Shown here in pieces: positions 8,441 to 15,113 of a stretch of DNA of 41,044 nt. A model generated the notes under the pieces. It saw only the letters and a list, made by a program, of their open reading frames with translations. It was not told where the DNA came from and ran no database searches. Location: the IMG/VR virus record IMGVR_UViG_3300014838_000006, positions 1 to 41,044 of that record, one strand, 5' to 3'. Source of the DNA: a virus. Position 1 is the stretch's first letter. Each line of letters starts with the position of its first letter. The position numbers were made by a program, and so were the translations under genes.

Positions 8441-9631
8441 TTAGTTAGTCCCCTGACCTATGTTGTTAACGTTTGTTTGACCTTGAGTCTGGCTGAAGAT
8501 TGTTCCTGTACGCTCAGCAGTAAATTGCCTTTGGCTGCGTTTCCATACCAGATTCTCTTGCTCCCTAAATAAAGGCTCATAAAACATGAACTGCTCGACA
8601 TCCCCAGTATCCGATAGAATCTTGCGAGCAGATCCTCTAGCAATGTATTCCGTCATGTATCCAAACGGAAACGATTGAGATGTATTTAAGAAAGCCGCAG
8701 GAGTCAAGTAACAATCCAGCTCAACAAAGTATTGAGTGTTTGGTGGAGGCCGGAAGGTAAGACAGTTGTTATAGAACAACACAGCTCTTGGAATCCCTTG
8801 CTCATAGAAGTAACATTGCACTTGGATTTCTGATCCTGCGGCTGGGGCGATTGGAAATGTGACATTCACCTCTCCTGTGCTGTAATTTACGGTATTTTGA
8901 GTCGTGGAATAGGTATTTCCCCCTAAAGGAGAATTTCCAAAAGGAAAGCCTCCTGATTCCAAAAGAAGTCCATAAAGTTGGAGATTGCTTCCACTATCTA
9001 AAAAGACACCGCTATCGGTAATCGTTGTGATGCTTCCATTGGCATTTTGATAGGTAATATTCACCCCAGGATAGATGCTAGTAGCGGGAATAGAAATGTT
9101 TCCTGTTGCATTCAAGTTGAACTTGCTAGCAAAAATAGGATCTTGTACATCTCCAACTCCCTGTGTTTGAGAGATGATTCCCGTAATATCTAAATGCCCA
9201 GGAATAGCTGGGAAGTAGGGTAAAAAGAATTGAAAAGAAGTTTTGCTTCCATCCCCCACCGCCACAGGCTGTAATTGCTGAATATAGTTGGGCCACAAAT
9301 TCCAGAAGTTATCGTGAGTCCCATAAAAAGGAATCTGAATGCCGTTAACATATGCAGCATCTCTAAATCCTTGATAAACCGGATAGGAAGCGATTGTTTG
9401 CCCTCCCGCTTCTGTTTGAACGTTATACAAGGGCATGTTGTACTGATCGATACCAGGAGTCATCTGGAACTGGTATTTTGTTTTGAAGTCAAAGAGCTGC
9501 ATCCTAGCATCCATATCTAGAAGCCAGAAGCGATTGATGTAATCAATAATTAAGGAGTCGGTGATCTGTGCATTAGAGGGACTTTTAATAATTCGGCGCA
9601 CATATGTGATAATATCACTCAGGAGGTTCAT
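8441..9631 (-). CDS. Head-tail adaptor / tail tubular A-like protein
   Basis: A 396-residue protein. The N-terminal helix pair (LLSDIITYVRRIIKSPSNAQITDSLIIDYINRFWLLDMD) is the recognisable start of gp11/gp4-like adaptors that dock on the portal and begin the tail tube. The remainder is beta-rich with many Tyr/Phe/Pro. It overlaps the small gene upstream (9615-9863) by 17 bases. Position between portal-side and nozzle-side genes supports an adaptor role. Confidence 0.6.
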   Translation of the reverse strand: MNLLSDIITYVRRIIKSPSNAQITDSLIIDYINRFWLLDMDARMQLFDFKTKYQFQMTPGIDQYNMPLYNVQTEAGGQTIASYPVYQGFRDAAYVNGIQIPFYGTHDNFWNLWPNYIQQLQPVAVGDGSKTSFQFFLPYFPAIPGHLDITGIISQTQGVGDVQDPIFASKFNLNATGNISIPATSIYPGVNITYQNANGSITTITDSGVFLDSGSNLQLYGLLLESGGFPFGNSPLGGNTYSTTQNTVNYSTGEVNVTFPIAPAAGSEIQVQCYFYEQGIPRAVLFYNNCLTFRPPPNTQYFVELDCYLTPAAFLNTSQSFPFGYMTEYIARGSARKILSDTGDVEQFMFYEPLFREQENLVWKRSQRQFTAERTGTIFSQTQGQTNVNNIGQGTN

Positions 9632-9863
9632 TTAATAAATCCCTCCCATCTGCGATGTGCGCAATGTCATATAGCTTATCTTTCACGTAATACAGTCCAT
9701 AGATCAGGTTGTGTAACAAATCGCTCTTTTTATCTTCGTCTAAGGTTTCGAAGTGATCACAAAAATCCTTTTTTCTTCCCGAGTATAAATCCCATACCTC
9801 TGCTTCAAGAAGAACATCAATCAATACGGAAATGCGACCTAGATCCTCTACGCGCTCTCTCAT
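9615..9863 (-). CDS. Small acidic conserved phage protein
   Basis: An 82-residue, helical, acidic protein (EDLGRISVLIDVLLEAEVWDLYSGRKKDFCDHFETLDEDKKSDLLHNLIYG). It overlaps the adaptor gene by 17 bases and the upstream 60-residue gene by 4 bases, so it is tightly coupled. It may be a chaperone or assembly factor for the adaptor. No family recognised. Confidence 0.5.
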   Translation of the reverse strand: MRERVEDLGRISVLIDVLLEAEVWDLYSGRKKDFCDHFETLDEDKKSDLLHNLIYGLYYVKDKLYDIAHIADGRDLLNEPPE

Positions 9864-10042
9864 TTGTGATGCATCTTCTTTAAAGTTTTAGCCAAATTCG
9901 CCCGCTTTCTAAGCTTGGGGTTTTTGGAATGTTCAGCCTTTTCCAACTTTTTTTCTGGGATCTTTTTTCCTTCTTTAACACCCAGTTCTCTATGAAGGGC
10001 TCCAGGTTTCTTTATCGCTTTTTGAATCCATTTCTCAGCCAT
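9860..10042 (-). CDS. Small basic phage protein (MAEKWIQKAIKKPGAL type)
   Basis: A 60-residue, very basic protein beginning MAEKWIQKAIKKPGALHREL. This opening is a familiar signature in many tailed phages, normally among capsid and tail genes, with the pattern 'W-I-Q-A-I-K-K-P-G-A-L-x-x-x-L-G-V-x-x-G-x-K-I-P'. The function is unknown. A nucleic-acid or virion role is plausible given 22 Lys/Arg residues. It sits 2 bases after the preceding gene. Confidence 0.65.
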   Translation of the reverse strand: MAEKWIQKAIKKPGALHRELGVKEGKKIPEKKLEKAEHSKNPKLRKRANLAKTLKKMHHK

Positions 10043-10044
10043 GA

Positions 10045-10632
10045 TTAGAACCCTTGCGCTCCCATGAAGATTGATTTAGTTGATGTATTAACAGGGTTAG
10101 CAGAAAGACGAGACTTGACCGTATCTACAACGATCTTTCCCGTGTAAGTTCCCATTTGGTCAGCGGCTCCGGTAGGAACGCGCTCGTCCATGGAGAATAC
10201 GTGATAGTTACAGTTCCTGATCTGCTCAGCTAAATATCGTGGACCCCATATAGGTTTGTTTGTAGGCACTTCCCAATATTCCGCCGGCTGTCCAGGAAAC
10301 CTTTTAGTCCACACTTCAATGTTGTTACCAATGAGCTCATAGTTTTCTGCAATAAACTGCACATATTCTTTTTGAAAATTGTAATCATTTCGCCATTTTT
10401 CATTAAAAGGCTCCTTGGAAGGTTGAGTCTTGATAGGCTTCAGGTAAATGTCTTTGGAGTTTGAGATCTCTTTTTGAGATAGCTTTGTCTGAGCTTCGAT
10501 CTCCTGAGGTTTGGCGCCCTCCATGCGTTCAATGGTCATATCTTTGATGTTCTGTTCGAATGCGTCGATCTGCGCTGCTGTCTTATCCAGTTCTTTTTGA
10601 CCTGCGCTATTTACTTTGGGTCTTTCGGACAT
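10045..10632 (-). CDS. Hypothetical structural-region protein
   Basis: A 195-residue protein. The first 90 residues are helical and charged. A central segment (YNFQKEYVQFIAENYELIGNNIEVWTKRFPGQPAEYWEVPTNKPIWGPRYLAEQI) looks like a folded core, with a disordered Ser/Thr-rich tail. AGGA lies 9 bases before the ATG. It heads a group of four tightly packed genes (8441-10632) and is possibly a head-completion factor. No family is recognised. Confidence 0.5.
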   Translation of the reverse strand: MSERPKVNSAGQKELDKTAAQIDAFEQNIKDMTIERMEGAKPQEIEAQTKLSQKEISNSKDIYLKPIKTQPSKEPFNEKWRNDYNFQKEYVQFIAENYELIGNNIEVWTKRFPGQPAEYWEVPTNKPIWGPRYLAEQIRNCNYHVFSMDERVPTGAADQMGTYTGKIVVDTVKSRLSANPVNTSTKSIFMGAQGF

Positions 10633-10727
10633 GAGAGTGATCCTATAAAGGTTATTGTTGAAAATAAACCTTATATATCACCAAAGAATTTATTGACGCT
10701 ACTTACACTACGAACCAAAAGTTGGCA

Positions 10728-11225
10728 TTACGAACCAGGAGTGGGGATATCAGCCGTATTTCCAGGAGCTGGAGATACATCGATAAAGCTACCGGGGATG
10801 AAAGCGATTGTCTGAGGAATAGGAGTGGTACCACTCTGTGCTACTAGGAAGATGTTGTTTATACCACCATTGTTTATATCACCAATCGGAAGGATTTGAG
10901 GAGGTGTAGGACCGTATGTAGGCGTTGGAATGAATGGGTCAACTCCCATAGAGTTTATAGTGGTCAGCACTTGATTGGGCGCTGGAATGCTAATGACTTG
11001 GCCTTGTTGTTCATTGAGTAACCTTGAGCCATAGGTAGGAGGGATAATCAGCCTAATAATTTGACCAATTACGTAATTATGAGGCAATGTAGTCGTAATC
11101 AACGTAGTCTTTCCTAAAGTGATTGCTTCGATATAGAATACACGCGGTAGATAGAAATCCGGCATAATAGGCGGATTGCGTTCTGGGGCTCGTGGCCCTT
11201 CATTAGGGGGAAATGGTTGAGTCAT
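10728..11225 (-). CDS. Small virion surface / decoration-like protein
   Basis: A 165-residue, Pro/Ile/Thr-rich protein with a disordered Pro-rich start (PFPPNEGPRAPERNPPIMPDF) and a beta core (TLITTTLPHNYVIGQIIRLIIPPTYGSRLLNEQQGQVISI). The phrase VIGQxIRLxIPPTYGSRxLN and LPIGDINNGG also occur in modified form in the larger neighbour 11361-12479 (VVGQEIAFRFPPQWGATSFNSLPN; LAVGDINSGG). The two are probably related proteins, one short and one long. A capsid decoration or tail-tip role is guessed. Confidence 0.5.
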   Translation of the reverse strand: MTQPFPPNEGPRAPERNPPIMPDFYLPRVFYIEAITLGKTTLITTTLPHNYVIGQIIRLIIPPTYGSRLLNEQQGQVISIPAPNQVLTTINSMGVDPFIPTPTYGPTPPQILPIGDINNGGINNIFLVAQSGTTPIPQTIAFIPGSFIDVSPAPGNTADIPTPGS

Positions 11226-11254
11226 TTTTACCTATATATCGTTAACGGAGGAAT

Positions 11255-11276
11255 TCCGGGGGTATAAACCCCCGGA
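11255..11276. other. Strong GC-rich hairpin without T-tract
   Basis: TCCGGGGGT and ACCCCCGGA are perfect 9-base arms around the loop ATAA. The hairpin lies in the 135-base space between two minus-strand virion genes, about 30 bases upstream of the start at 11225. No T-run follows on either strand, so it is not a classic terminator. It may be a processing or stability element adjusting the dose of the capsid-side transcript. Confidence 0.5.
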
Positions 11277-11360
11277 CGTCCGAGCTGAAAGAGCATTTTA
11301 AGCCCCAATCAACTTGCGTAGGTTTCCTCGCGGTCTCTACGCCATAAAACCCTAGAAATA

Positions 11361-12479
11361 CTACGGACTAGAATAATCATGCAAGAATGCACGCCATCTA
11401 ATCGTATCTCCAGAGCCACCTACCAGAATAGCAGTCGTATCAGTCACAGCCGTTCCAGATCCGATTATGAATCCTTGGGATGTGTTGTTGATAAACGCTC
11501 CACTGATCGCAGGCCCGTTGATAGTTGGGAATCCTCTTACTAACGGAGAAGGGTATAAAGCCCCACCAGAGTAAGGAGTTCCACCACTATTTATGTCTCC
11601 TACTGCCAGAACTTGTGGGAAACTAAGTCCAGGAACGCTGCCTACTGGCACGTTGGAATTGTAGTTATTCACAAAAGCTGGGTTAGTCTTGATTACGAAG
11701 GTATTGTCATTGACAATAGCCTGGACGTAAGCATAGACAGGAGAGCCGGGGATCAGGTTATTTGGTAAAGAGTTAAAGCTAGTAGCTCCCCATTGTGGTG
11801 GGAATCTAAATGCGATCTCTTGGCCTACAACGAAGTTGTTGCTTGTTGTCGTGATAACCTGCGTGGTTCCAGGACCAGATCCATTTGTTACCAATCCGGC
11901 GACATAAGACACGGAAGGAACGTACAGATATGGATACAGAACTTTTTTAACAACTGCACCCACAGGAGATCCGGAAAGAGCAGTATAGTTAGAACCTGAT
12001 GTGCTCCAGGGAACTTCAAACGTGTTCGCTGTTACACCTTCGATTCTGAACATCATACCAGCCATTTGCGGCATACCTGTAGTAGGCGTTTGGTATAGTC
12101 CTTCAAATACAACAACATCCCCAGTAGCATACCCGTGAGCAGTTACTGTGAAAGTAGTGAGCAAACCCCCTTTTGTGGAGGAAACCACCTGTTGTGTAGG
12201 ACCATATTGCAGCAATGTTCCAGCAGCGAATGTGCTGATACCATTTACAGCAACCGAGTCAGTTGTATAAACACCGGTACCGTTAAATAACGATACTTCG
12301 GCAGTACCTTGCCCATCATTAGCATCCCATGTTGCAGAAACAATACCGTTATCACGAGGAGTCGCATTAATGGTAACGTTTAAAAATTCAACATAGTCAG
12401 GTTGAAAGGGAAGGTTAATATATTGGGGCAATCCAGTTGATGTGAAAGTCCCCTTCGCCAATCTAGAATATTCAGTCAT
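11361..12479 (-). CDS. Post-capsid structural protein
   Basis: A 372-residue protein. I place the start at ATG 12479 (MTEYSRLAKGTFTSTG), with GGAGG 5-6 bases upstream. A longer frame to 12575 exists but reads back through the capsid stop region and has no ribosome site. The N-terminus (FTSTGLPQYINLPFQPDYVEFLNVT) is a pattern I associate with the gene directly after N4-gp56-like capsids. The rest is beta-rich and Gly/Thr-rich. It shares phrases with the 10728-11225 protein. It could be a decoration or tail protein. Confidence 0.6.
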   Translation of the reverse strand: MTEYSRLAKGTFTSTGLPQYINLPFQPDYVEFLNVTINATPRDNGIVSATWDANDGQGTAEVSLFNGTGVYTTDSVAVNGISTFAAGTLLQYGPTQQVVSSTKGGLLTTFTVTAHGYATGDVVVFEGLYQTPTTGMPQMAGMMFRIEGVTANTFEVPWSTSGSNYTALSGSPVGAVVKKVLYPYLYVPSVSYVAGLVTNGSGPGTTQVITTTSNNFVVGQEIAFRFPPQWGATSFNSLPNNLIPGSPVYAYVQAIVNDNTFVIKTNPAFVNNYNSNVPVGSVPGLSFPQVLAVGDINSGGTPYSGGALYPSPLVRGFPTINGPAISGAFINNTSQGFIIGSGTAVTDTTAILVGGSGDTIRWRAFLHDYSSP

Positions 12480-12492
12480 TGAAAGCCTCCGG

Positions 12493-12819
12493 TTAAGCTG
12501 CGAACGCGTTTGAGGCGCGCGTGCACAAAAGGTTTCTAATAGCTGTATCTTGTGTGATCGCTTGCGCTTGCGCAAACTTCACGGCGATTGTAGCATTCTG
12601 CGCCAACATACCAGAATAGTATGGATCTCTATAAATTAGGTTCATAGAGTAACCATCTTGGTTGATGTGCGTTACTGCTTGTTTTCCTACTACTGTATTG
12701 TAATAGACATCTCTTCCATTAGCAGATGTTCCACGCGCTACAGGAGCCTCAGATGATGTAAGGATGCGGATGTTGAATACCGATCCGTACTCAGCTGGGA
12801 GTGCTGATGCGTTTGTTGG
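12493..12819 (-). CDS. Major capsid protein, exon 5
   Basis: Encodes the last 108 residues, PTNASALPAEYG...ASNAFAA. The segment LPAEYGSVFNIRILTSSE...VGKQAVTHINQDGYSMNLIYRDPYYSGMLAQNATIAVKFAQA matches the C-terminal part of N4-gp56-type major capsid proteins (E(W/Y)G...R(F/I)L.SS...GK.AY......, then Y..P...GPLAQN). The exon begins at CCA immediately after the 3' end of the third group I intron. The join TAT|CCA gives NQWNYPTNAS in frame with exon 4. Confidence 0.8.
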   Translation of the reverse strand, partial: PTNASALPAEYGSVFNIRILTSSEAPVARGTSANGRDVYYNTVVGKQAVTHINQDGYSMNLIYRDPYYSGMLAQNATIAVKFAQAQAITQDTAIRNLLCTRASNAFAA

Positions 12820-13165
12820 CAAAATCTGTTACTTTTATGACCCAGACTACAAACATCTAGGCGGAGCAACCTCTTCGAATCGCTCTCTCTATGTTTCCAT
12901 AGAGTTCAGACTATCGCATCCTCTTTCGAGGCCTCTGGGTTTAGTCGTTCAGGCTGATTATTTTTCATTAATCTCTTCAAAGACTCCTTCACTATTAGCC
13001 CCGAATCACACATCGGTATTTCGGTTAATTTGTCTATCATTACTAACAGTGTTTCATTGCTAAGTTGAGATATACTCATAATCTTGCCCCTTGTTGTCCG
13101 TCTGCATACTATGCAACGAGGAGTTCCAAGTCAATTACCAAAGGTTTTAGAACTACACAACTTTT
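12820..13165 (-). ncRNA. Group I intron 3 of the capsid gene
   Basis: A 346-nt intron. The 5' site follows exon GAACTAT, which pairs perfectly (with the U-G wobble) to GTAGTTC 9 bases inside, forming P1. Within the loop GTTG pairs with CAAC at bases 2-5 of exon 5 (P10). The core boxes are R, GAACGACTAA (complement at 12941-12950), and S, ATGCGATAGTCTG (complement at 12907-12919). The intron ends in G. It shares long blocks with introns 1 and 2, including TTGACTTGGAAC near P4 and ACAACAAGGGGCAAG. A 57-residue ORF occupies the P6 region and runs into the core. Confidence 0.82.
12906..13079 (-). CDS. Intron-encoded 57-residue protein (intron 3)
   Basis: Starts at ATG 13079 after AAGGGG (7-8 bases) and ends at the TGA inside the S box. 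The protein opens MSISQLSNETLLVMIDKLTE and ends NNQPERLNPEASKEDAIV; that 18-residue end is read directly from the R, P8 and S core elements. It is the same length as, and colinear with, the ORF in intron 2 (13526-13699), and many codons differ only at the third base. This points to selection on the protein. Function unknown; a maturase-like or core-binding helper is a guess. Confidence 0.6.
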   Translation of the reverse strand: MSISQLSNETLLVMIDKLTEIPMCDSGLIVKESLKRLMKNNQPERLNPEASKEDAIV

Positions 13166-13444
13166 ATAGTTCCACTGGTTCAGGAAACCTGCGCCCGTGA
13201 GGCCGTCGAGGTCGGTTTGAAGCTCAGTAGAAGACAGCATGAAATATGCGCTACGTACTGGGCCTGTACCGAATCTATCCATTCCTTCGATACCGCTCAT
13301 AAATTTATAAGCGTTATTTGTATCGAGGGTCGTTGCCACTAACGAGAAGTCCGAGACTCCTAAGTTAGTTGGGTTGTCTCCGTTAGAACCGCCACCAGCA
13401 TTAATCTGGGAAGCTGCGGAAACAATATAGTCGCGAAGGATAAG
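13166..13444 (-). CDS. Major capsid protein, exon 4
   Basis: Encodes 93 residues from LILRDYIVSAASQINAGGG to GFLNQWNY. The stretch NGDNPTNLGVSDFSLVATTLDTNNAY...IEGMDRFGTGPVRSAYFMLSSTELQTDLDGL is the central domain of N4-gp56-type capsids (GDNPTEI...D......L..N.AY......G...FGT.PVR.A........L...L). The exon starts at CTT 13444 and ends at TAT 13166, and both joins are in frame by the P1/P10 placement. Confidence 0.8.
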
Positions 13445-13782
13445 CACACTGTTACTTTTATGACCTAAATTTTATTTTAGGCGGGAAAACCTCTTCGGAT
13501 TCTCCTCTCTATGTCTCCATAGAGTTCAGACTATCGCATCCTCTTTCGAGGCTTCAGGATTTAGTCGTTCAGGCTGATTATTTTTCATAAGTCTGATAAG
13601 CGCTTCTTTTACAAATACCCCAGCGTCACACATGGGTATTTCTGTTAAACTTCCCAACACCACTACCAATGTTTCGTTACTCAGTTTACTTATTTCCATA
13701 ATCTTGCCCCTTGTTGTCCTTCTGTTTATCCAGTTAGGAGTTCCAAGTCAATTACCCAAAGTTTATCGAGGACATTATCTCT
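13445..13782 (-). ncRNA. Group I intron 2 of the capsid gene
   Basis: A 338-nt intron. Exon end GAGGAT pairs perfectly with GTCCTC nine bases in (P1, U-G at the cut). GATAA in the P1 loop pairs with TTATC at bases 2-6 of the next exon (P10). R box complement at 13561-13570 and S box complement at 13527-13539 are identical in sequence to intron 3. It ends ...AACAGTGTG. Long identity with intron 3 shows a recent common origin, so one probably arose by transposition of the other within the same gene. Confidence 0.82.
13526..13699 (-). CDS. Intron-encoded 57-residue protein (intron 2)
   Basis: ATG 13699 follows AAGGGG by 7-8 bases. The protein opens MEISKLSNETLVVVLGSLTE, contains EIPMCDAG and ends NNQPERLNPEASKEDAIV. 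Compared with the intron 3 copy, conserved residues such as L, S, N, V, T, P, D, K and E are often written with different third bases, there are no indels, and the length is identical. The reading frame spans the P6 loop, R, P8 and S. No known domain is recognised. Confidence 0.6.
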   Translation of the reverse strand: MEISKLSNETLVVVLGSLTEIPMCDAGVFVKEALIRLMKNNQPERLNPEASKEDAIV

Positions 13783-13836
13783 ATCCTCGGCTTGGCGCAT
13801 CGCCACGGCTAGCCTTTCGCTAACCCAAGCTAACAC
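13783..13836 (-). CDS. Major capsid protein, 54-base micro-exon 3
   Basis: Encodes exactly 18 residues, VLAWVSERLAVAMRQAED. In capsids of this type the helix after the NEQV....(D/E) strand reads VL.....(R)L.....R...D and is the same length, so the segment is genuinely coding. It joins exon 2 at ...QEG|VLAW and exon 4 at ...AED|LILRD. The RNA itself folds: GCTTGG pairs with CCAAGC, and inside it GGTTAGC pairs with GCTAGCC around GAAAG. Confidence 0.75.
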
Positions 13837-13850
13837 CATTTATTGCCAAG

Positions 13851-14729
13851 CTAAGAGGGCGTGTTATTCAACATAACCATTTCTCTATAACAACCTTCAC
13901 GGAAATCAACCTCTTCTTCTGCAACTTTAGCCCTCCCATTTGTTGGAGTATAATGTCTGCAAAATTTAAGAAGTTTTATCGCTTGGATTGCTTTAGTTTG
14001 AAGAAAAGGAATGCATCTTTTTAAGAACTCAATCGCCTCGCCTCTTGCTGAAATAGACATTCTTAACGCACTCCCCCTTAAAGAAGAGTTTGCCTTAACA
14101 ATAGAAGCCCCCCCATATTCCATATTGGAAAGAATATGTTTTATAGATTTTTCTCCAACCATGGTCAGAAGAATTTTAGGTCTATATTTTATAAGGTCTT
14201 TTTTTTGTCTATTTCCTGGAGCTGGTTTTCTAACCGACCTCTCTATTGAAAAAGAACCATCGGTGTCCATTAAACCAGCTACATATGCCCAAAAAAATGA
14301 ATCTTCATTATGTTTCCTGTCGAGGGGATTTTCTGAAAAATCATCCATCTTTCTTGCCATATTTAACTCTTTGCAAGAAGCATAGTAATCCTTTCCATGA
14401 ACTGGATTTTCTAAAAACTCCAGAATCTCCCTGGCAGAATCTTGTTTCAAGATAAGATAAGGAAGAATTCTCTTAGAACACATCCTACATCCCTCTTTAC
14501 CTTGAAGCATCCACTTCCAAACCAGTCGATTTCCTTCTTTTCTTGGCTTATCACTAGCAAGAGTTCCTCCAAACACCTTCTTTAAATATTCTGGCATTTG
14601 TCTAACGGAATTATGAAGTTGAATTAAAGGAACGTATCCCTCTTCTCTACTTCTCATCCCTATATGGCCATCGCCATCTATTAATCCTGCTATATAAGCC
14701 ATCATTTCCTTCTCTTCGGGATCTTTCAT
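13851..14729 (-). CDS. LAGLIDADG homing endonuclease
   Basis: A 292-residue protein with a strong AGGAGG site before ATG 14729. It has two LAGLIDADG helices: AYIAGLIDGDGHI (residues 11-23), and AYVAGLMDTDGSF (about 148-160), so it is a single-chain double-motif enzyme. Asp residues at the helix ends are kept, so it should cleave. A CxxC-like pair (GCRMCSKR) follows the first motif. Its last codons (N-T-P-S-stop) contain the exon-junction guide. It has its own promoter and would make the double-strand break that spreads the insertion into intron-free capsid genes. Confidence 0.88.
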   Translation of the reverse strand: MKDPEEKEMMAYIAGLIDGDGHIGMRSREEGYVPLIQLHNSVRQMPEYLKKVFGGTLASDKPRKEGNRLVWKWMLQGKEGCRMCSKRILPYLILKQDSAREILEFLENPVHGKDYYASCKELNMARKMDDFSENPLDRKHNEDSFFWAYVAGLMDTDGSFSIERSVRKPAPGNRQKKDLIKYRPKILLTMVGEKSIKHILSNMEYGGASIVKANSSLRGSALRMSISARGEAIEFLKRCIPFLQTKAIQAIKLLKFCRHYTPTNGRAKVAEEEVDFREGCYREMVMLNNTPS

Positions 14730-14757
14730 ATATCCTCCTTTTTACTGGTTTGGATAT

Positions 14758-14786
14758 ATTATAGACCCTCCTACATTATGCTGCAA
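14758..14786 (-). promoter_or_regulatory. Sigma70-type promoter of the homing endonuclease gene
   Basis: On the minus strand, TTGCAG, a 17-base spacer and TATAAT, ending 28 bases before the endonuclease ATG at 14729. The -10 box is the perfect consensus. It lies entirely inside the intervening sequence, so the endonuclease can be expressed without capsid transcription. Confidence 0.65.
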
Positions 14787-14793
14787 GTTTATT

Positions 14794-14900
14794 ACCCTCT
14801 TGATCCTGGAGTATCACCTGTTCGTTGATTATACACCCAGTTCCAAAAAAAGCCATTTGTGCCTATCGATTATATCTCTCTGAGGCACTTGGGCTGGTGG
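14794..14900 (-). CDS. Major capsid protein, exon 2 (frame interrupted)
   Basis: 107 bases. From the intron 1 junction it reads PPAQVPQRDIID, then the frame must change by one base to read AQMAFFGTGCIINEQVILQDQEG. Both parts match N4-gp56-type capsids (PP.QVP...IDA.M.FYGTG..(L)NEQV.LQ.Q(D/E)). Between them, at GATAGGCACAAATGG, two bases are extra or one is missing. The next 7-T run (TGGCTTTTTTTGG) offers U-UUU-UUG, a sequence on which a -1 shift could occur. An assembly indel is equally possible. Confidence 0.65.
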
Positions 14901-15113
14901 CAATCTGTTGCTTTTTTGACCCCTTGCAGCGCAAGGCGGGAAAACCTCTTCGGATTCTCCTCTCGGATTTCATGTATTGTCCGAGATCAGACTATCGCAT
15001 CACCTTTCGGCGTCTTCTCACTTAGTCGTTCACGCTGCCAATAAAGCTTGCGCCCTGTTAGCCCATCGGCCGTCCAAGTCAATCAGAGAAGATTTTAAAT
15101 CGACACACCTTTC
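14901..15113 (-). ncRNA. Group I intron 1 of the capsid gene
   Basis: A compact 213-nt intron. Exon end AATCGAT pairs perfectly with GTCGATT (P1, U-G at the cut). GGTG in the loop pairs with CACC near the start of exon 2 (P10). R box complement 15022-15031 and S box complement 14988-15000 match the other two introns. It lacks the P6 ORF extension they carry and is therefore either the ancestral or a trimmed form. It ends with G at 14901. Confidence 0.82.

Larger units (their letters stand above)
13837..14793 (-). mobile_element. LAGLIDADG-bearing intervening sequence without group I core
   Basis: A 957-base insertion between exon 2 (CAAGAGGGT) and exon 3 (GTGTTAGC). It carries the homing endonuclease gene and only about 64 bases before and 14 after it. 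Near its 3' end TAACAC GCCCTCTT (complement 13853-13866) pairs with the start of exon 3 (GTGTTA) and the end of exon 2 (AAGAGGGT), precisely as a group I guide (P10 plus P1) would. No R or S box, and no room for a catalytic core, exists between guide and exon 3. In-frame TAA at 14776-14778 and absence of splicing residues exclude an intein. Confidence 0.6.

Noticed and set aside
13851-14729. Intein in the capsid protein
   Set aside because: In-frame stop TAA follows exon 2 at 14776-14778, the endonuclease has its own ribosome site and promoter, and there are no splicing Cys/Ser or His-Asn residues at the borders.
15030-15113. Continuation of capsid exon 1 to a stop at 15030
   Set aside because: The residues after GNSGID are not capsid-like and coincide with P1, P3-P6 and the R box of intron 1.
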